NCBI RefSeq assembly: GCF_963678635.1
Contig: NC_087065.1
Coordinates: 78,685,396 to 78,749,395 of the forward strand
Source of the DNA: Symsagittifera roscoffensis
Lineage: Eukaryota > Xenacoelomorpha > Acoela > Convolutidae
Reading direction: 5' to 3'
Length of the DNA stretch: 64,000 nucleotides
The position numbers and the translations under genes were made by a program. Below the pieces are notes generated by a model, which was given only the letters and a program-made list of their open reading frames with translations, did no database searches and had not been told where the DNA came from. The number at the start of each line of letters is the position of its first letter. The first letter of the stretch is position 1. Positions 60,481 through 64,000 of this stretch are shown piece by piece.

Positions 60481-63400
60481 TCTACGACCATTTCAACGGA
60501 GATTAGGAACTTAGGAAAATTAAAAATGTGAGAATTATTTTGGTTGAAGAAGTTTTTTACACCATATGTTACGACCATCTCAGCGTAGATTGGGAACTTA
60601 GGAAAATTAAAACAGTGAGAAGTATTTTGGTGGAAGAAGTTTATTACACCATTTTCACGACCATCTCAACGGATATTAGGAACTTAGGAAAACTAAAAGT
60701 CTGAGAAGTAATTTTGGATGAAGAAGTTTATTACACCATATACTAGGACCATCTCAACGGAGATTAGGAACTTAGGAAAATGATAACTGTGAGAATTATT
60801 TTGGGTGAAGAAGTTTATTTAACCATAATCTACGACCATCTCAACGGAGATTAGGAATTTAAAAAAAAATTAAAACTGTGAGATTTATTTCGGTTGAAGA
60901 AGTTTATTACACCATGTTCTACGACTATCTCAACACGATTAGGAACTTAGAAAAATAAAAATCTGAGAATTATTTTGGTTGAAGAAGTTTATTACACCAT
61001 ATTCTACGACCATCTCAACTGAGATTAGGAACTTATGAAAAATAAAAATGTGAGAATTAGTTTGGTTGAAGAAGTTTATTACACCATACTCTACGACCAT
61101 CTCAACGGAGATTAGGAACTTAGGAACATTAAAACTCTGAGAATTATTTTGGTTGAAGAAGTTTATTACACCATATTCTACGACCATCTCAACGCGATTA
61201 GGAACTTAGGAACATTGAAACTGTGAGAATTATTTTGGTTGAAGAAGTTTATTACACCATACTCTACGACCATCTCAACGGAGATTAGGAACTTAGGAAA
61301 ATTATAACTGTAAGAATTATTTTGGTTGAAGAAGTTTATAACACCATAATCTACGACCATCTCAACGGAGATTAGGAATTGAGGAAAATTAAAACTGTGA
61401 GATTTAGTTTGGTTAAAGAAGTTTATTACATTATATTCTACGACCATTTCAACGGAGATTAGGAACTTAGGAAAATTAAAAATATGAGAATTATTTTGGT
61501 TGAAGAAGGTTTTTACACCATATTTTACGACCATTTCAGCGGAGATTGGGAACTTAGGAAAATTAAAACAGTGAGAAGTATTTCGGTGGAAGAATTTTAT
61601 TACACCATTTTCTACGACCATCTCAACGGAGATTAGAAACTTAGGAAAACTAAAAGTCTGAGAAGTAATTTTTGATGAAGAAGTTTCTTACACCATATAC
61701 TAGGACCATCTCAACGGAGATTAGGAACTTATGAAAAATAAAAATGTGAGAATTAGTTTGGTTGAAGAAGTTTATTACACCATACTCTACGACCATCTCA
61801 ACGGAGATTAGGAACTTAGGAACATTAAAACTCTGAGAATTATTTTGGTTGAAGAAGTTTATTACACCATATTCTACGACCATCTCAACGCGATTAGGAA
61901 CTTAGGAAAATTGAAACTGTGAGAATTATTTTGGTTGAAGAAGTTTATTACACCATATTCTACGACCATCTCAACGGAGATTAGGAACTTAGGAAAATTA
62001 TAACTGTAAGAATTATTTTGGTTGAAGAAGTTTATTACACCATATTCTACGACCATCTCAACGGAGATTAGGAATTGAGGAAAATTAAAACTGTGAGATT
62101 TAGTTTGGTTAAAGAAGTTTATTACATTATATTCTACGACCATTTCAACGGAGATTAGGAACTTAGGAAAATTAAAAATGTGAGAATTATTTTGGTTGAA
62201 GAAGTTTTTTACCCCATATTCTACGACCATCTCAACAGAGATTAGGAACTTAGGAAAATTATAACTGTAAGAATTATTTTGGTTGAAGAAGTTTATTACA
62301 CCATATTCTACGACCATCTCAACGGAGATTAGGAATTGAGGAAAATTAAAACTGTGAGATTTAGTTTGGTTAAAGAAGTTTATTACATTATATTCTACGT
62401 CCATTTCAACGGAGATTAGGAACTTAGGAAAATTAAAAATGTGAGAATTATTTTGGTTGAAGAAGTTTTTTACCCCATATTTAACGACCATCTCAGCGGA
62501 GATTGGGAACTTAGGAAAATTAAAACAGTGAGAAGTATTTCGGTGGAAGAATTTTATTACACCATTTTCTACGACCATCTCAACGGAGATTAGAAACTTA
62601 GGTAAACTAAAAATCTGAGAAGTAATTTTGGATGAAGAAATTTATTACACCATATACTAGGACCATCTCAACGGAGATTAGGAACTTAGGAAAATTATAA
62701 CTGTGAGAATTATTTTGGTTGAGAAAGTTTATTACACCATAATCTACGACCATCTCAACGGAGATTAGGAATTTAGGAAAATTAAAACTGTGAGATTTAT
62801 TTCGGTTGAAGAAGTGTATTACACCATATTCTACGACTATCTCAACACGATTAGGAACTTAGGAAAAATAAAAATCTGAGAATTTTTTTGGTTGTAGAAG
62901 TTTATTACACCATATTCTACGACCATCTCAACTGAGATTAGGAACTTATGAAAAATAAAAATGTGAGAATTAGATTGGTTGAAGAAGTTTATTACACCAT
63001 ATTCTACGACCATCTCAACGGAGATTAGGAACTTAGGAACATTAAAACTCTGAGAATTATTTTGGTTGAAGAAGTTTATTACATGAAATTCTACGACCAT
63101 TTCAATGGAGATTAGGAACTTAGGAAAATTATAACTGTGAGAATTATTTTGGTTGAGGAAGTTTATTACACCATAATCTACGACCATCTCAACGGAGATT
63201 AGGAATTTAGGAAAATTAAAACTGTGAGATTTATTTCGGTTGAAGAAGTGTATTACACCATATTCTACGACTATCTCAACACGATTAGGAACTTAGGAAA
63301 ATTGAAACTGTGAGAATTATTTTGGTTGAAGAAGTTTATTACACCATATTCTACGACCATCTCAACGGAGATTAGGAACTTAGGAAAATTATAACTGTAA

Positions 63401-64000
63401 GAATTATTTTGGTTGAAGAAGTTTATTACACCATACTCTACGACCATCTCAACGGAGATTAGGAACTTAGGAACATTAAAACTCTGAGAATTATTTTGGT
63501 TGAAGAAGTTTATTACACCATATTCTACGACCATCTCAACGCGATTAGGAACTTAGGAAAATTGAAACTGTGAGAATTATTTTGGTTGAAGAAGTTTATT
63601 ACACCATATTCTACGACCATCTCAACGCGATTAGGAACTTAGGAAAATTGAAACTGTGAGAATTATTTTGGTTGAAGAAGTTTATTACACCATATTCTAC
63701 GACCATCTCAACGGAGATTAGGAACTTAGGAAAATTATAACTGTAAGAATTATTTTGGTTGAAGAAGTTTATTACACCATATACTAGGACCATCTCAACG
63801 GAGATTAGGAACTTATGAAAAATAAAAATGTGAGAATTAGTTTGGTTGAAGAAAATTATTACACCATACTCTACGACCATCTCAACGGAGATTAGGAACT
63901 TAGGAACATTAAAACTCTGAGAATTATTTTGGTTGAAGAAGTTTATTACACCATATTCTACGACCATCTCAACGCGATTAGGAACTTAGGAAAATTGAAA
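60481..64000 (+). repeat. Right-most domain with CAACGCGATT and TATACTAGG variants, cut by the window edge
   Basis: The CAACGCGATTAGG junction (1 bp short, with an extra CpG) recurs near 61,189, 61,885, 63,540 and 63,627. The TTATTACATTATATTC variant lies at 61,421, 62,117 and 62,378, offsets of 696 and 261 bp (exactly 8 and 3 monomers). The ATATACTAGG variant, otherwise mostly at the left array edge, is at 60,738, 61,692, 62,650 and 63,777. The sequence ends inside a monomer, so the array continues beyond this window. Confidence 0.8.

Larger units (their letters stand above)
406..64000 (+). repeat. 87-bp satellite DNA array, about 730 head-to-tail copies, truncated by the right window edge
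   Basis: Landmarks recur every ~87 bp throughout: GAGATTAGGAACTTAGG, then AAAATTAAAA, GTGAGAATTATTTTGG, TTGAAGAAGTTTATTACACC and TTCTACGACCATCTCAAC. The consensus is 87 bp with about 28 G/C positions (32%). Every monomer I followed lies in the same orientation; I found no inversion. Common lengths are 87 bp and 86 bp. The 86-bp forms arise from a 1-bp loss either in the CAACGGAGATT segment (giving CAACAAGATT, CAACACGATT or CAACGCGATT) or in the A/T tract (AAAATAAAAATG instead of AAAATTAAAAATG). Rarer forms have +3 bp in the A-tract. Monomer variants are arranged in higher-order repeats annotated separately. There is no internal gene or transposon. The family is not one I recognise. Orientation '+' is arbitrary. 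Confidence 0.98.

Noticed and set aside
406-64000. CRISPR array (short direct repeats with spacers)
   Set aside because: The repeats are contiguous 87-bp monomers; the variable segments are mutated copies of each other, not unrelated spacers, and no cas-like gene is present.
406-64000. CENP-B box
   Set aside because: No match to the YTTCGTTGGAARCGGGA consensus was found in the monomer on either strand.
406-64000. Transposon or retroelement insertion inside the array
   Set aside because: I found no break longer than a fraction of a monomer, no target-site duplication, terminal repeat or polymerase-like frame. The only register break (37,448) is a short deletion.
406-64000. Inverted blocks within the array
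   Set aside because: All landmarks read in the same direction throughout; the plus-strand open frames come from the same orientation with altered stops, not from inverted monomers.

Overview
The window is almost entirely one satellite DNA array. From about position 406 to the right edge (about 63.6 kb, roughly 730 copies) it consists of head-to-tail copies of an AT-rich monomer, usually 87 bp (consensus about 32% G+C), all in the same orientation. The array has a visible left boundary but runs off the right edge in mid-monomer. Only the first ~405 bp are non-repetitive, and they hold at most the 3' end of an unidentified gene. I see no rRNA, tRNA, transposon, CRISPR array, telomere block or convincing complete protein gene.

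This architecture (long tandem array, monomer near half a nucleosome repeat, nested higher-order repeats, diverged monomers at the edge) is typical of a eukaryotic nuclear genome. I cannot assign a taxon: I do not recognise the monomer, and the flank carries nothing diagnostic.

Layout. 1-405: unique flank. 406-735: diverged, irregular edge monomers. 735-4,800: mixed multi-monomer units with offsets of 433, 868, 954 and 1,301 bp. 4,800-6,365: two copies of a 783-bp 9-mer. 6,366-14,720: looser mosaic. 14,721-19,384: a five-monomer block recurring at 14-mer and 8-mer spacing, with the longest open frame. 19,385-23,062: a 1.16-kb block present twice, 2,517 bp apart. 23,575-24,096: three copies of a 174-bp dimer. 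24,880-26,533: a 0.7-kb block twice, 953 bp apart. 26,534-35,904: mosaic with A-tract expansions, a 351-bp tandem pair and a 1-kb block repeated at 1,390 bp. 35,905-42,258: a 1.54-kb block present twice, 4,811 bp apart, with a broken-monomer junction at 37,448 and a 1,042-bp repeat between the copies. 42,259-46,000: small tandem duplications of 171, 606 and 345 bp. 47,112-50,753: three near-identical copies of a 1,214-bp 14-mer. 50,754-58,399: mosaic in which much of 55.3-56.6 kb is in perfect 87-bp register. 58,400-60,480: two copies of a 1,040-bp 12-mer, followed by related monomers to the window edge.

The one property that resembles coding is arithmetic: 87 bp is 29 codons, and the minus-strand frame of the consensus has no stop, so runs of indel-free monomers give open frames of up to 575 codons with a 29-residue repeat. 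Recurrent 1-bp deletions, stop-creating variants spread by higher-order amplification, and many amino-acid-changing variants argue that these frames are by-products. All offsets were measured by hand from landmark motifs; block edges are good to about one monomer, and no identity percentages were computed.
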